Positions 8,897 through 17,300 of a stretch of 64,000 nucleotides of DNA are shown here, piece after piece. The stretch's first letter is position 1, and each line of letters opens with the position of its first letter. A program made the translations under genes and the position numbers. The stretch spans positions 49,831-113,830 of the forward strand of contig DATBHG010000110.1 in the NCBI GenBank assembly GCA_036557665.1. The letters are read 5' to 3'. The DNA comes from VAZQ01 sp036557665. GTDB lineage: Bacteria; Pseudomonadota; Alphaproteobacteria; Rhizobiales; Xanthobacteraceae. A model generated the notes under the pieces. The model was not told the DNA's origin. It worked only from the letters and a program-made list of their open reading frames with translations, and ran no database searches.

Positions 8897-8924
8897 CCGG
8901 GACACGAGGTGGGTCGTGTCCCGG
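8897..8924. repeat. Perfect 11-bp inverted repeat between livK and livH
   Basis: CCGGGACACGA (8897-8907), a 6-nt loop, then TCGTGTCCCGG (8914-8924): a perfect hairpin in the 181-bp gap between livK and livH. It resembles the CATCCGGGACACG repeat fragments also seen near 12750 and 17285. In the transcript it could protect the livK message or reduce expression of the downstream membrane genes; either role is inference. Confidence 0.7.
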
Positions 8925-9004
8925 ACGAGCGACCGGGCGATTGGGTCCACGAGCGAAGATCTGGGAATCAAAAGCTCGCTGCCCGCTCAGGAGAGTGACC
9001 GGCC

Positions 9005-9877
9005 GTGGCGTTGCTGAGCCAGGTGGTGGTGAGCGGGCTTACGCTCGGAAGTCTTTACGCGCTGGTGGGCCTTGGGTTTGTCGTCATCTTCCGCGCGACG
9101 AAGGTGGTGAATTTCGCCCAGGGCGAGATGATGATGCTGGGCGCCATTCTCGCCCTCTATTTCTACAGCGATCTCAAACTGCCGTACTCGCTCGCGTTCG
9201 TTGCAGCCGTCGTACTCTGCGCCCTGTTCGGCGCCGCGCTCGAGCGCATTGCCTATCGGCCGCTGATCGATGCTCCCGTGGTCACTCTCATCCTTGCGAC
9301 GGTTGCAGTCGGCCAGATGGTCCGGGCAGCCGTACGCATCCTGCGCGGTTCCGAGGTGAGCCGCTTTCCCTCGATCCTGCCCGCCGAGCCGTTCTCGATT
9401 GCCGGCGTCACGCTCACGCCGCTCAGTCTGAGCATCATTGCGCTCGCGGTGCTTCTGGTCTGCGCTTTCATGCTGTTCTTCCGCAAGACGAGGATCGGCA
9501 AGGGCATGGAGGCCACTTCCGAAAATCGCGATGCGGCGACGCTCTGCGGCGTGAACGTCAATCGCACGTTTTCCTTGATCTGGGCGGTCGGCTCGGGTCT
9601 TGCCGCGGCGGCCGGGGTGCTGCTCGCCCCGCTCATTATCATCACCCCCGAAATGGGCACGATCGGCATCAAGGGATTCATCGGCGCCATCCTCGGCGGC
9701 TTCACCAGCATTCCCGGTGCAATCGCCGGCTGTTTTCTGCTCGGCATCATCGAAAACCTGGGCGGCGTCTACGTCGCAAGCTCGATGAAGGACGTCATCG
9801 CCTTTGCCACGCTGTTGCTTATTCTTTCGCTCAAACCCAACGGTCTGTTTGGTCGCGAGCAGGGGCAGCGCGCGTGA
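9005..9877 (+). CDS. Branched-chain amino acid-type ABC permease (LivH-like)
   Basis: Integral membrane subunit of the HAAT importer, 290 aa with about eight hydrophobic segments. It opens with LLSQVVVSGLTLGSLYALVG, the usual LivH N-terminus, followed by LGFVVIFRATKVVNFAQGE and, later, the cytoplasmic ATPase-contact loop around SENRDAATLCGVNVNR. The start is GTG with AGGAG about 11 nt upstream. A 181-bp gap with a hairpin separates it from livK; the fused livM-livG follows after about 190 bp. It would pair with the LivM domain of that fusion. Confidence 0.92.
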   Translation: MALLSQVVVSGLTLGSLYALVGLGFVVIFRATKVVNFAQGEMMMLGAILALYFYSDLKLPYSLAFVAAVVLCALFGAALERIAYRPLIDAPVVTLILATVAVGQMVRAAVRILRGSEVSRFPSILPAEPFSIAGVTLTPLSLSIIALAVLLVCAFMLFFRKTRIGKGMEATSENRDAATLCGVNVNRTFSLIWAVGSGLAAAAGVLLAPLIIITPEMGTIGIKGFIGAILGGFTSIPGAIAGCFLLGIIENLGGVYVASSMKDVIAFATLLLILSLKPNGLFGREQGQRA

Positions 9878-10064
9878 GCCTCGCAGCGCGTTCCCGCTGC
9901 GTTGAATGGCCATCGTCCGCGGGGCTGCGGTCAAACCTGCGCAGATTGCGTAAGGTGGCCGGTGCCTTGGCGCCGCAGCCAAGGCGCTTCACGATCCCCT
10001 TCCCGAGCCTCAATCATGAGTGGGCGAGAAAGCAGGCCGAGCCTGCTGCATCTCCCGATCTCTG

Positions 10065-11963
10065 ATGCCCACCACGCGCTCCAGTCTTGCGCGACGCATG
10101 GCCGGTACCGCCTGTCTGCTGCTGCTGGCGCTCAGCCTCGCGGCCACGTATCTGCTCCGTACCTATCCACTGTTCGTATTCAGCCTCGCGGTCGTTAACA
10201 TCATCGCCGTGCTCGGTGTCAATCTGGTCATGGGCTACGCCGGGCAGATATCGCTCGGGCAAGCCGGGTTTGCGGCGATCGGCGCCTATACCACGGCGCT
10301 GCTCGTCGCCAACTACGATCTGTCGTTCTGGATTGCACTGGTGCTCGGCGGCTTGCTCTCGGCTGCCTTTGGCTATCTTCTCGGCGTGCCGGCGCTGCGG
10401 CTGGGTCCGCTCTACGTCTCCATGGTCACCTTCGGCTTCGGCCTCGTCGTCGTCATCATCCTGCAGAACTGGTATGATCTTGCCAACGGTCCAAATGGGA
10501 TGGCCGTTCCGCCGCCGGAGCTGCTCGGATACGAGCTCTTGCCACGACCGTTCAACGTCCCGATTGTCCTCATCGCTGCCGGTCTTTTTCTGCTCGCCCG
10601 TAACATCGTCGATTCGAGACACGGCCGGGCCTTCATCGCCATTCGGGAGAATGAATTGGCGGCGCGGGCAATGGGCATCAATCTCGCCCACTACAAGACC
10701 GTCGCGTTCGCGGTCGGCGCATTTTATGCGGGAATCTCCGGCGGCCTGCTCGCCGGTCTCTCCCAGTTCGTCAATCCGGATGCCTTCGTTTTCCCCGTCT
10801 CCATCCTTTATGTCACCATGGGGATTCTGGGCGGCATCGGCTCGCTCGCGGGAGCGGCTCTCGGCGGGTTCATGCTGACGCTCCTTCCCGAGCTGTTGCG
10901 AGGGGCTGCGGAGTATAAGGATTTTCTCACCGGGCTCCTGCTGCTCGTTCTGCTGATTTTCCTCCCCAAGGGCCTCGTCGGGGCGCTGCAGTCCTCATGG
11001 CCGGGCTTGACCCGACAATCCATCCTTTTCGCGAGAAGATGGATGCACGGACCAAGCCTGCGCATGATGGTGGAGGGTAACGGCTCGGCTGCGGGGTTTT
11101 CGACGGGGGCGCTCGAGACCAACATCCGGAGCGACATCGGCCCGCATGTCGCTGACGCCCATGCAGGCAACGTACCCACGGCATCGGGCCCCGACCCACT
11201 GCTCAAGGTCGAAGGCATCGGGATCAGCTTTGGCGGCTTGCGCGCGCTGCAAGACATCAGCCTGCAGGTCGGAGCCAGCGAGATCCTCGGCATCATCGGT
11301 CCGAATGGCGCCGGCAAGACGACGCTGTTCAACGTCATCTCCGGCATGGCGATGCCGGATCAGGGGCGCATCATGTTCGCCGGGCAAGACATCACCCGCA
11401 CGGCTGCACATGCGCGCACACGTCTCGGCATCGCGCGTACGTTCCAGAACCTTGCGCTGTTCAGCGACATGAGCGTGATCGACAACGTGCGCGTCGGCGC
11501 TCACGTGCGTCTTGCGAGCACCCTCCTCGCCGCCGGCATGCGAGCGAGGAGTGAACGGGCCGAGGAGGCTCGGTCGCTGCGCGATGCGGCGAGCCTGTTG
11601 GAGCTCGTGGGGCTCACGCCGTACGCCGCGCAGGCCGCGCACGGCCTCGCGTTCGGGCATCAGCGGCTGCTTGAAGTTGCGCGTGCGCTGGCCTCGCGCC
11701 CCCGGCTTCTTCTGCTTGACGAGCCCGCCGCCGGTCTCAATTCAGGCGAGCTGGAATCGCTCGTGCTGCTGATACGGCGCATTCGCGAGACATATGCGCT
11801 TTCCGTCCTGCTGATCGGCCACACCATGCGGCTTGTCATGGGGCTGTCGGACCGCATCATCGTGCTCGATCACGGCGTGCAGCTCGCCGAGGGATCGCCC
11901 CGCGAGATTCAAAGCGACGCACGCGTCATTGCAGCTTATCTTGGGGCCGAGGATGCTGCTTGA
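10065..11963 (+). CDS. Fused ABC permease-ATPase (LivM-LivG)
   Basis: Single 632-aa chain carrying the second permease and one ATPase of the HAAT importer. Residues 1 to about 310 are LivM-like (NLVMGYAGQISLGQAGFAAI; the loop RHGRAFIAIRENELAARAMG). A linker of about 70 residues follows. The ATPase from about residue 378 has Walker A GPNGAGKTT, LivG-type FNVISG, signature AFGHQRLLEVARAL (an unusual form of the LSYGQ type), Walker B LLLLDEPAAGLN and H-loop IGHTMRLVM (usually IEHDM). The linker is largely the translation of a palindromic repeat (SSWPGLTRQSILFARRWMHG). The start at 10065 (MPTTRSS) is preferred over 10020 because the extra residues are not LivM-like; 10098 is also possible. Confidence 0.88.
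   Translation: MPTTRSSLARRMAGTACLLLLALSLAATYLLRTYPLFVFSLAVVNIIAVLGVNLVMGYAGQISLGQAGFAAIGAYTTALLVANYDLSFWIALVLGGLLSAAFGYLLGVPALRLGPLYVSMVTFGFGLVVVIILQNWYDLANGPNGMAVPPPELLGYELLPRPFNVPIVLIAAGLFLLARNIVDSRHGRAFIAIRENELAARAMGINLAHYKTVAFAVGAFYAGISGGLLAGLSQFVNPDAFVFPVSILYVTMGILGGIGSLAGAALGGFMLTLLPELLRGAAEYKDFLTGLLLLVLLIFLPKGLVGALQSSWPGLTRQSILFARRWMHGPSLRMMVEGNGSAAGFSTGALETNIRSDIGPHVADAHAGNVPTASGPDPLLKVEGIGISFGGLRALQDISLQVGASEILGIIGPNGAGKTTLFNVISGMAMPDQGRIMFAGQDITRTAAHARTRLGIARTFQNLALFSDMSVIDNVRVGAHVRLASTLLAAGMRARSERAEEARSLRDAASLLELVGLTPYAAQAAHGLAFGHQRLLEVARALASRPRLLLLDEPAAGLNSGELESLVLLIRRIRETYALSVLLIGHTMRLVMGLSDRIIVLDHGVQLAEGSPREIQSDARVIAAYLGAEDAA
10995..11067. repeat. In-frame double-hairpin repeat element inside livM-livG
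   Basis: Outer arms TCATGGCCGGGCTTG (10995-11009) and CAAGCCTGCGCATGA (11053-11067) are imperfect inverted repeats, and inner arms ATCCATC (11018-11024) and GATGGAT (11038-11044) pair perfectly. The left arm has the GTCATGGCCGGGCTTG-type sequence common between genes of Bradyrhizobium relatives (from general knowledge). Here it lies in frame between the permease and ATPase domains and is translated. Confidence 0.72.
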
Positions 11964-12663
11964 GCTCAACGCCGTTCATGCCTTCTACGGCAAGATCGAG
12001 GCGCTCAAGGGGGTGAGTCTGCGGGTCCGGGAGCACGCTATCGTCGGCCTGCTCGGCGCCAACGGCGCCGGCAAGACCACGACCGTGCGCACCATCGTGG
12101 GCCTGCACCGCTCACGCGACAACGACATCCGGTTCGATAATGCGCCGATCGGCAATGTTCCGGCGCATCAAATCGTCGGCCTTGGGATTTCCATGGTGCC
12201 GGAGCGGCGCGAGCTGTTCCCGGATATGAGCGTCCTCGACAACCTCGAAATGGGTGGCTACCGGCGGCGCGACCGGCGGGAGGTGCGCCGCGCGCTCGAT
12301 TGGATTTTTGCGATGTTTCCGGTGCTGGCAGAGCGGCGAAGGCAGCGGGCCGGAGCGCTCAGCGGCGGCCAGCAGCAGATGCTCGCGATCGGACGCAGCC
12401 TCATGTCGCGGCCACGGCTTCTCCTGCTCGATGAGCCGACGCTCGGCCTTGCCCCGTTGCTGGTCAAGCAGATCTTTGCAATCGTGCAGGAGCTCAATCG
12501 CCAGGGAATCACCATCCTGTTGATCGAGCAGAACGCCAGGCAGGCGCTCAAGCTGGCGGAATACGGCTACATCCTGGAGAACGGCCGCATTGCTCTCGAG
12601 GGCGAAAGTGCGCGCCTCATAGAGGACGAAAACGTGCAACGCTCGTATCTGGGGGCGATATGA
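11953..12663 (+). CDS. Branched-chain amino acid-type ABC ATPase (LivF-like)
   Basis: Second ATPase of the importer, 236 aa. The ATG at 11953 overlaps the end of livM-livG by 11 bp; upstream in-frame codons do not look like LivF. Features: YGKIEALKGVSLRVREHAIV, Walker A GANGAGKTTT, MVPERRELFPDMSVLDNLEM (typical of LivF), signature LSGGQQQMLAIGRSLM, Walker B LLLLDEPTLGLAP, and LIEQNARQAL, which holds the LivF-type Gln/Asn variant at the H-loop position. It would form an ATPase heterodimer with the LivG half of the fusion. It ends 155 bp before the amidohydrolase gene. Confidence 0.93.
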   Translation: MLLELNAVHAFYGKIEALKGVSLRVREHAIVGLLGANGAGKTTTVRTIVGLHRSRDNDIRFDNAPIGNVPAHQIVGLGISMVPERRELFPDMSVLDNLEMGGYRRRDRREVRRALDWIFAMFPVLAERRRQRAGALSGGQQQMLAIGRSLMSRPRLLLLDEPTLGLAPLLVKQIFAIVQELNRQGITILLIEQNARQALKLAEYGYILENGRIALEGESARLIEDENVQRSYLGAI

Positions 12664-12818
12664 TGGGTACGGACGGCACGCCCCAGGCGCGCCGCTTCGC
12701 GCATGCACACTCGTAGCTTGTACCGAGGCTGTGCGGTCGCGCTGCGCCGCATCCGGGACACGGGGGCGACGGTGTAATTTGATTGAACTCTGCTGGAGCA
12801 GAGCAAAAGGAGCGAGTG

Positions 12819-13730
12819 ATGATCATCGATTGTCATGTTCACGCCGGAGAGCTGGGCAAGCACTATCCGGTCTGGTGGATCGAGGAGCTCTATCGCGTGT
12901 GGGGGGGAGTGCATCAATGGACCTATGAGCGGCCGAGCCTCTCCGTCGGCGAGCGGCTCGTGTATCAGATGGATCAGGTCGGCGTGGACATGATGTGCAT
13001 CATGACCTCGGATCATCGCCGCGTGTATCCCGACGACTCCGGCCCCTGTACGCCGAACGATTACCTGCTCGAGGTAAGAAAAGCCGCGCCGGAACGATTC
13101 GCCTTGACCTGCAGCGTCGATCCGTTCCGCGGCATCGGAGAAGGGGTCAGGGAAATCGAGCGCTGCGTGAAGGAGCTCGGGTTCCATGCCTGCAAGCTTT
13201 ACCCTTCCTACGATCATTTCGATCCGGGCGACGAGCGGCTCGATCCGATCTACAAGAAGCTGGTCGAGCTCGATTGCACCATGCAGGTGCACATGGGTTT
13301 TACGCCGTGCAAGAACGCGCCCATGAAGTACCAGCATCCCTATCTGCTCGACGCGGTCGCGACGCGCTTTCCCGACCTCAAGGTCGTGGTGGCGCATGTC
13401 GCGTGGCCATGGGTGGACGAGTGCATCTCGCTGCTTGCGAAATGGGAGACCTTCCACGTGGATTTCGCCTATTGGGGATGGTTCGGAGCGGAGACGACGT
13501 TCAAGACGGTGAAGAAGATCGGCGAGCTCTGCGGCTACGATCGCATGGTGTACGGCTCGGAGAACTCGCACACGCACATGGCCCCCAAGATGTTTCTCAG
13601 CTTCCCCGAAGTTGCTGCTAAGCTCGGCGTGCCTCCGATCTCGAATGACGACATGGAAAAGATATTATGGCGGAATACCGCCCGGTTGTGGAAGCTCGAG
13701 CCCATAGGCGCAGCGAGGAAGGTGGCTTGA
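12819..13730 (+). CDS. Amidohydrolase-2 (ACMSD-like) family protein
   Basis: Metal-dependent TIM-barrel hydrolase or decarboxylase of the amidohydrolase_2 group, 303 aa. The ATG at 12819 follows a strong AAAAGGAG RBS. The N-terminus MIIDCHVHAG supplies the HxH metal pair (His6, His8); CTMQVHMGF and VVAHVAWPWVDE supply the further His residues. Where most members have an SD.P motif at strand 8 this one reads YGSENSHTHM, so the usual Asp appears to be Glu or displaced. It begins the run of four amidohydrolase-fold genes placed directly behind the LIV importer. Substrate unknown; ring-opening hydrolysis or decarboxylation of an imported carboxylate is plausible. Confidence 0.83.
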   Translation: MIIDCHVHAGELGKHYPVWWIEELYRVWGGVHQWTYERPSLSVGERLVYQMDQVGVDMMCIMTSDHRRVYPDDSGPCTPNDYLLEVRKAAPERFALTCSVDPFRGIGEGVREIERCVKELGFHACKLYPSYDHFDPGDERLDPIYKKLVELDCTMQVHMGFTPCKNAPMKYQHPYLLDAVATRFPDLKVVVAHVAWPWVDECISLLAKWETFHVDFAYWGWFGAETTFKTVKKIGELCGYDRMVYGSENSHTHMAPKMFLSFPEVAAKLGVPPISNDDMEKILWRNTARLWKLEPIGAARKVA

Positions 13731-13746
13731 GAGCAGGTTTTTTCCC

Positions 13747-13776
13747 GTCATGGCCGGGCCCGCAACAAGCCCGCAT
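13747..13776. repeat. Fragment of the GTCATGGCCGGG repeat family
   Basis: GTCATGGCCGGGC at 13747-13759 is the left arm of the same element type found at 10995 and 15201, followed by a small inverted GGGC...GCCC. It sits in the 70-bp gap between two amidohydrolase genes. Because it stays open in the frame of the next gene it could be mistaken for an N-terminal extension (MAGPATSP). Confidence 0.5.
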
Positions 13777-13800
13777 AAAGACAATAGTCCGAGGTATCTG

Positions 13801-15198
13801 ATGGCGGGGCTCGTCATCCGCAAGGCGGACTGGATCGTCACGGTCGATCACGAGCGCCGAATCCTGCGGAACGGCGCTATCGTGATTGAAGATGACCGTA
13901 TCAGCTTCGTGGGCAGGGATGACGAGCTTCCCGCTGGCTGCGCCGGCATGGAGACGATGGACGCGTCCGGTCTGCTGGTCCTGCCCGGCTTCGTCGACAC
14001 GCACGTGCACAATACGCAGCATCTGGGCCGAGGGCTCGCGGATGAATGCGACATCCCCAAGCAGCTCCTGGAGCGGCTCTACGGCTACGAGTCGGAGATG
14101 ACATCTGAGGATGCGTATTGGGCGGCGAGGGCCTGCCAGCTCGAGCTGATCAAGGCGGGCACCACCTGCTTCCTCGATCCGAGCAGCTACTATCCCGGCG
14201 AGACGGCCAAGGCGACGGGAGAAAGCGGCATGCGCGGGATCGTGTCGCGCACCGCCTTCGACGTGCACAACACCACGATCGGCAAGATGCCGTCGAAGAC
14301 CATGTTCCGGGAGACGCTGCCGCAAGCGCTGGAGCGCGCGGAAGAGACCGTCGTGACCCACAGCAATACCTACGATGGGCGGGTGAAGGCCTGGTTTGCG
14401 CTGCGCATTCTCGCCGGTTGCTCGGACGATCTCTGCCGTGGCATTCGCCGTCTCGCCAACAAGCACCATGCGCCGATTGTCATGCATGCCTCCGAGTCGC
14501 GCGACGAGATCGTCGGCTCGCGCCTGTCCTCCGGGCTGAGCGACGTGGAGCGGCTCGAGCACCTCGGCGTGCTCGGTCCCGACATGGTGATGATCCATAT
14601 GGGCTGGGCGAGCCCAAAGGAGATCTTTCTCGCCCAGAAGCACGGATTCAAGATCTCGTATACGCCCTCGACCGGTTTCCGGCTGGGCATGGGCGATACG
14701 GGATACGGGCATTTCCCTGAAATGGCGGCGATCGGGGTCACGGTCTCGCTGAGTTGCAATTCGGCGATGTCGAGCAACTATCTCGACATGGTGCGGCTGA
14801 TGAATCTTGGCGCCGGCGCGATGCGCGCGACCCGGCTCAGTGCGTTCATCTTTCCTCCCGAGGAGATGATCGAGATGGCCACGATCAACGGCGCCATCTC
14901 CATCGGCGCCGAAGATGAGATCGGCTCGATCGAGGTCGGCAAGAAAGCGGATGTTGCGCTTTTCGACACCCGCACCCCGGAATGGCGACCGCTGCTCAAC
15001 CCTCTCTCCAATCTCGTGCACAGCGCCCGCGGCGGCGCGCACACCGTGATCGTAAACGGCAAGGTGCTCATGGCCAACGGCAAGGTGCGCACGATCGACG
15101 AGGCGGAGACCCTTGCCGAATGCCAGCGACGCGGCGTGCTCATCGCGCGCAAGTCCGGCCTCGACCGCGTGACCCAGTCTCCTTGGCCGAGATGTTAG
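13801..15198 (+). CDS. Amidohydrolase A (TrzN/guanine-deaminase-like), altered metal site
   Basis: Cytosine-deaminase-type amidohydrolase, 465 aa. The ATG at 13801 is chosen because the family N-terminus (MAGLVIRKADWIVTVDHERR) begins there and the codons before it come from a repeat. The beta-sandwich flanks a barrel with VDTHVHNTQHLGRG (His68, His70), VMHASES (His229) and MIHMGW (His266). Relatives normally have GTDGAASN at strand 8; here the line is SLSCNSAMSSN, so the metal/catalytic Asp is Asn320. It is about 45% identical by eye to amidohydrolase B, 190 bp downstream. It may still bind one metal through the His residues but the usual Asp-driven chemistry is doubtful. Confidence 0.84.
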   Translation: MAGLVIRKADWIVTVDHERRILRNGAIVIEDDRISFVGRDDELPAGCAGMETMDASGLLVLPGFVDTHVHNTQHLGRGLADECDIPKQLLERLYGYESEMTSEDAYWAARACQLELIKAGTTCFLDPSSYYPGETAKATGESGMRGIVSRTAFDVHNTTIGKMPSKTMFRETLPQALERAEETVVTHSNTYDGRVKAWFALRILAGCSDDLCRGIRRLANKHHAPIVMHASESRDEIVGSRLSSGLSDVERLEHLGVLGPDMVMIHMGWASPKEIFLAQKHGFKISYTPSTGFRLGMGDTGYGHFPEMAAIGVTVSLSCNSAMSSNYLDMVRLMNLGAGAMRATRLSAFIFPPEEMIEMATINGAISIGAEDEIGSIEVGKKADVALFDTRTPEWRPLLNPLSNLVHSARGGAHTVIVNGKVLMANGKVRTIDEAETLAECQRRGVLIARKSGLDRVTQSPWPRC

Positions 15199-15200
15199 TT

Positions 15201-15349
15201 GTCATGGCCGGACTTGGCCCAGCGACTTGGCCCCAGCGACTTGGCCCAAGGCCTGGCTCGGCCCTTCACGTGCAGAATCCGTGGGTGCACGGACGGTGCA
15301 GCCAAGCTTATGCAGTTGCGCAAAGGTGGCTGCCTTCCGGCGCATGACG
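15201..15349. repeat. About 150-bp palindromic intergenic element
   Basis: Left arm GTCATGGCCGG (15201-15211) pairs imperfectly with CCGGCGCATGAC (15337-15348). Inside is a short imperfect tandem of the unit CTTGGCCCAGCGA (three copies, 15213-15252) and GTGGGTGCACGG near 15282. It fills the gap between amidohydrolases A and B and belongs to the family with copies at 10995 and 13747. Confidence 0.65.
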
Positions 15350-15387
15350 GGGATTGAAACGAGCGGAGCGCGATACAGGACGAGGTG

Positions 15388-16782
15388 ATGATCCGGCGAC
15401 TGATCAAGCATATCGATTGGGTGGTGACCCTCGATGCCGAGCGGCGCATGATCGCCGATGGCGCGATCGCGATCGCGGGCGATCGCATCGAGCTGGTCGG
15501 CAAGTCGGACGAGGTCGAAAATCGCTTCCAGGCGGACGAGACGATCGACGGCCGCACGCTGATCGCTCTCCCCGGCCTGATCGACACCAACGTCGCGACG
15601 GTCCAGCAGCTCGGCCGTGGCGCGGCCGAATTCTGCGATATTCCGAAATTCATGCTGGAGCGCATTCTTCCCTACGAAGCCGCGCTGTCGGCGGAGGACG
15701 CGGCGATTGCGACGCGTGCCTGCCAGCTGGAGATGATCCGCGCCGGGACGACCTGTTTTGTCGATGCCGGAAGCAGGTATCCCGAGGTCGTTGCCCAGGC
15801 CGCACACGAGACCGGGCTGCGCGCTCTCGTGGCGCGCGGCTGCTACGACGAGTTCGACACCATCATGGGCGATTTCCCGCAGACGTTCGCGCGGGAGACG
15901 ATGGACCAGGCAGTGGTACGCGCGGAGGACGCGATCTTTGCGGTCAAGAAGCTCGCAGATGCGCGGGTGCGGCCCGCGGTGGCACTGCCCTGGCTGGCGG
16001 CTGCGAGCGACGCGCTGTGTCGCGAGCTCTCCGACCTGGCGCGACAGAAGCACGTACGCCTCATCGCCGCCGCCGCGCGCTCGCGCGACGACGCCGTTGC
16101 CTCGCGGCGCCAGCATGGCCGCACCGAGGTCAAGCGTCTCCTCGATGCCTCTGCGCTCGACACCTCCACCGTCGTGGCGCACGCGGGCTGGACGAGCCCC
16201 CGCGACCTCGTGCACCTGCGCGACGCAGGCTCCCATGTCGCCTGCTGCCCTTCCATGTCGCATCGCTTGGGCACGGGCAGTCTCGAGCTCGGCCGCTATC
16301 CCGAGCTGCTCGAATTCGGCGCCAACGTGACCCTTGGATCCGGCTCCGCCATGGCCAGCAACTACATCGATGTGGCGCGCCAGCTCTATCTGTTCGCGGG
16401 CGGAGCCAAGACCTATCGTCTCGATGCCACCTCGGTGCCGCCGGAAACCGCACTGGAAATGGCGACGATCAGGGGCGCTGCCGCGATCGGTCTCGAGCGC
16501 GAGATCGGCTCGCTCGAAGCGGGGAAAAAGGCCGACATCACCTTGTTCCGCATGCTGGCGGCGGACTGGGCGCCGGTCATCAATCCGGTCGCCAACCTGG
16601 TATTCAGCTCGCGCGGAGGTGCGCACAGCGTGCTCGTCGACGGCAACGTCCTCCTGGCGGGCGGCCGCTTGCAATCCATCGACGAGCATCGCACGCTCGC
16701 CGACGCGCAGCGATGCGCCGAGGCGGTTATGGCCCGCAGCGGGCTCGCCCGGTTCTGCGCGCCGCAATGGAAAGTCCAGTGA
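15388..16782 (+). CDS. Amidohydrolase B, paralogue of A with most metal ligands lost
   Basis: 464-aa paralogue of the preceding protein, aligning along its whole length (LGRG..EFCDIPKFMLER, TRACQLEMIRAGTTCFVDA, SSRGGAHSVLVDGNVLLAGG). The fold is clear but the metal site is not: the HxH of A (DTHVHN) reads DTNVAT here (Asn68, Ala70), the third His is replaced (IAAAARS), and the strand-8 Asp is Gly319 (LGSGSAMASN). Only His265 (VVAHAGW) remains. The frame is intact with normal codon usage, so it is maintained, probably as a non-catalytic partner of A or as an enzyme of different chemistry. ATG 15388 is used; GTG 15385 is an alternative. Confidence 0.82.
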   Translation: MIRRLIKHIDWVVTLDAERRMIADGAIAIAGDRIELVGKSDEVENRFQADETIDGRTLIALPGLIDTNVATVQQLGRGAAEFCDIPKFMLERILPYEAALSAEDAAIATRACQLEMIRAGTTCFVDAGSRYPEVVAQAAHETGLRALVARGCYDEFDTIMGDFPQTFARETMDQAVVRAEDAIFAVKKLADARVRPAVALPWLAAASDALCRELSDLARQKHVRLIAAAARSRDDAVASRRQHGRTEVKRLLDASALDTSTVVAHAGWTSPRDLVHLRDAGSHVACCPSMSHRLGTGSLELGRYPELLEFGANVTLGSGSAMASNYIDVARQLYLFAGGAKTYRLDATSVPPETALEMATIRGAAAIGLEREIGSLEAGKKADITLFRMLAADWAPVINPVANLVFSSRGGAHSVLVDGNVLLAGGRLQSIDEHRTLADAQRCAEAVMARSGLARFCAPQWKVQ

Positions 16783-16798
16783 GTGCAAGGAGAGAAAG

Positions 16799-17077
16799 AT
16801 GCGCAAGTTCATCATCGAGCGCGATATCCCCAAGGTGGGGACGTTCGAACGCGATCAGCTCAGGGCTGCCGCCGCCAAATCAAATGAGGTGCTGCATCAG
16901 CTCGGCCCCGACATCCAATGGGTCGAAAGCTATGTCGCCGACGACAAGACCTTCTGCGTCTATCTCGCCAAGGACGAAGGCATCATCCGCAAGCACGCCG
17001 AGATCAGCGGCTTTCCCGCGACCAAGATCACCGAGGTGCGCAAGATGATCGACCCGACTACCGAGAAGGCAGCATAG
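16799..17077 (+). CDS. DUF4242 (SCO4226-type) small protein
   Basis: 92-aa ferredoxin-like protein of the DUF4242 family, some members of which bind nickel. The match is strong: MRKFIIERDIPKVGTFERDQ, then LGPDIQWVESYVADDKTFC and the conserved end EVRKMIDPTTEKA. A strong RBS (AAGGAGAG) lies 16 bp after the end of amidohydrolase B, so the two are almost certainly co-transcribed. The family's cellular role is not established; its placement beside metal-site-altered amidohydrolases is noteworthy. Confidence 0.86.
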   Translation: MRKFIIERDIPKVGTFERDQLRAAAAKSNEVLHQLGPDIQWVESYVADDKTFCVYLAKDEGIIRKHAEISGFPATKITEVRKMIDPTTEKAA

Positions 17078-17300
17078 CGCGCGGCAGCACACCGGCGTGG
17101 CCGATGCTGCTCCGACCGCGGCCTCCCGACTGCGCCGCTGATGATGCGCTGGAGACGAGTGACCACACGAAGCTGAGGCCCCGACCAACCCGAAGCTCCG
17201 GCCGGTACCGGCTCGGCGGAGCACCGCTTCGGGCCTCCACGACCGCAGTTAGTGGAAGCGCTGGTGTGTGCGCTCGCGTCGCGCTGCATCCGGAGCACGA

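Noticed and set aside
9850..10064. Possible small gene between livH and livM-livG
   Set aside because: Only GC hairpin-like sequence and no RBS-led frame; treated as intergenic.
11833..11952. 40-codon N-terminal extension of livF
   Set aside because: It overlaps livM-livG in another frame and does not resemble LivF; the ATG at 11953 fits the family.
15388..16782. Calling amidohydrolase B a pseudogene
   Set aside because: The frame is full length, has a normal start and stop, and keeps the fold outside the metal site; loss of ligands alone suggests changed function rather than decay.
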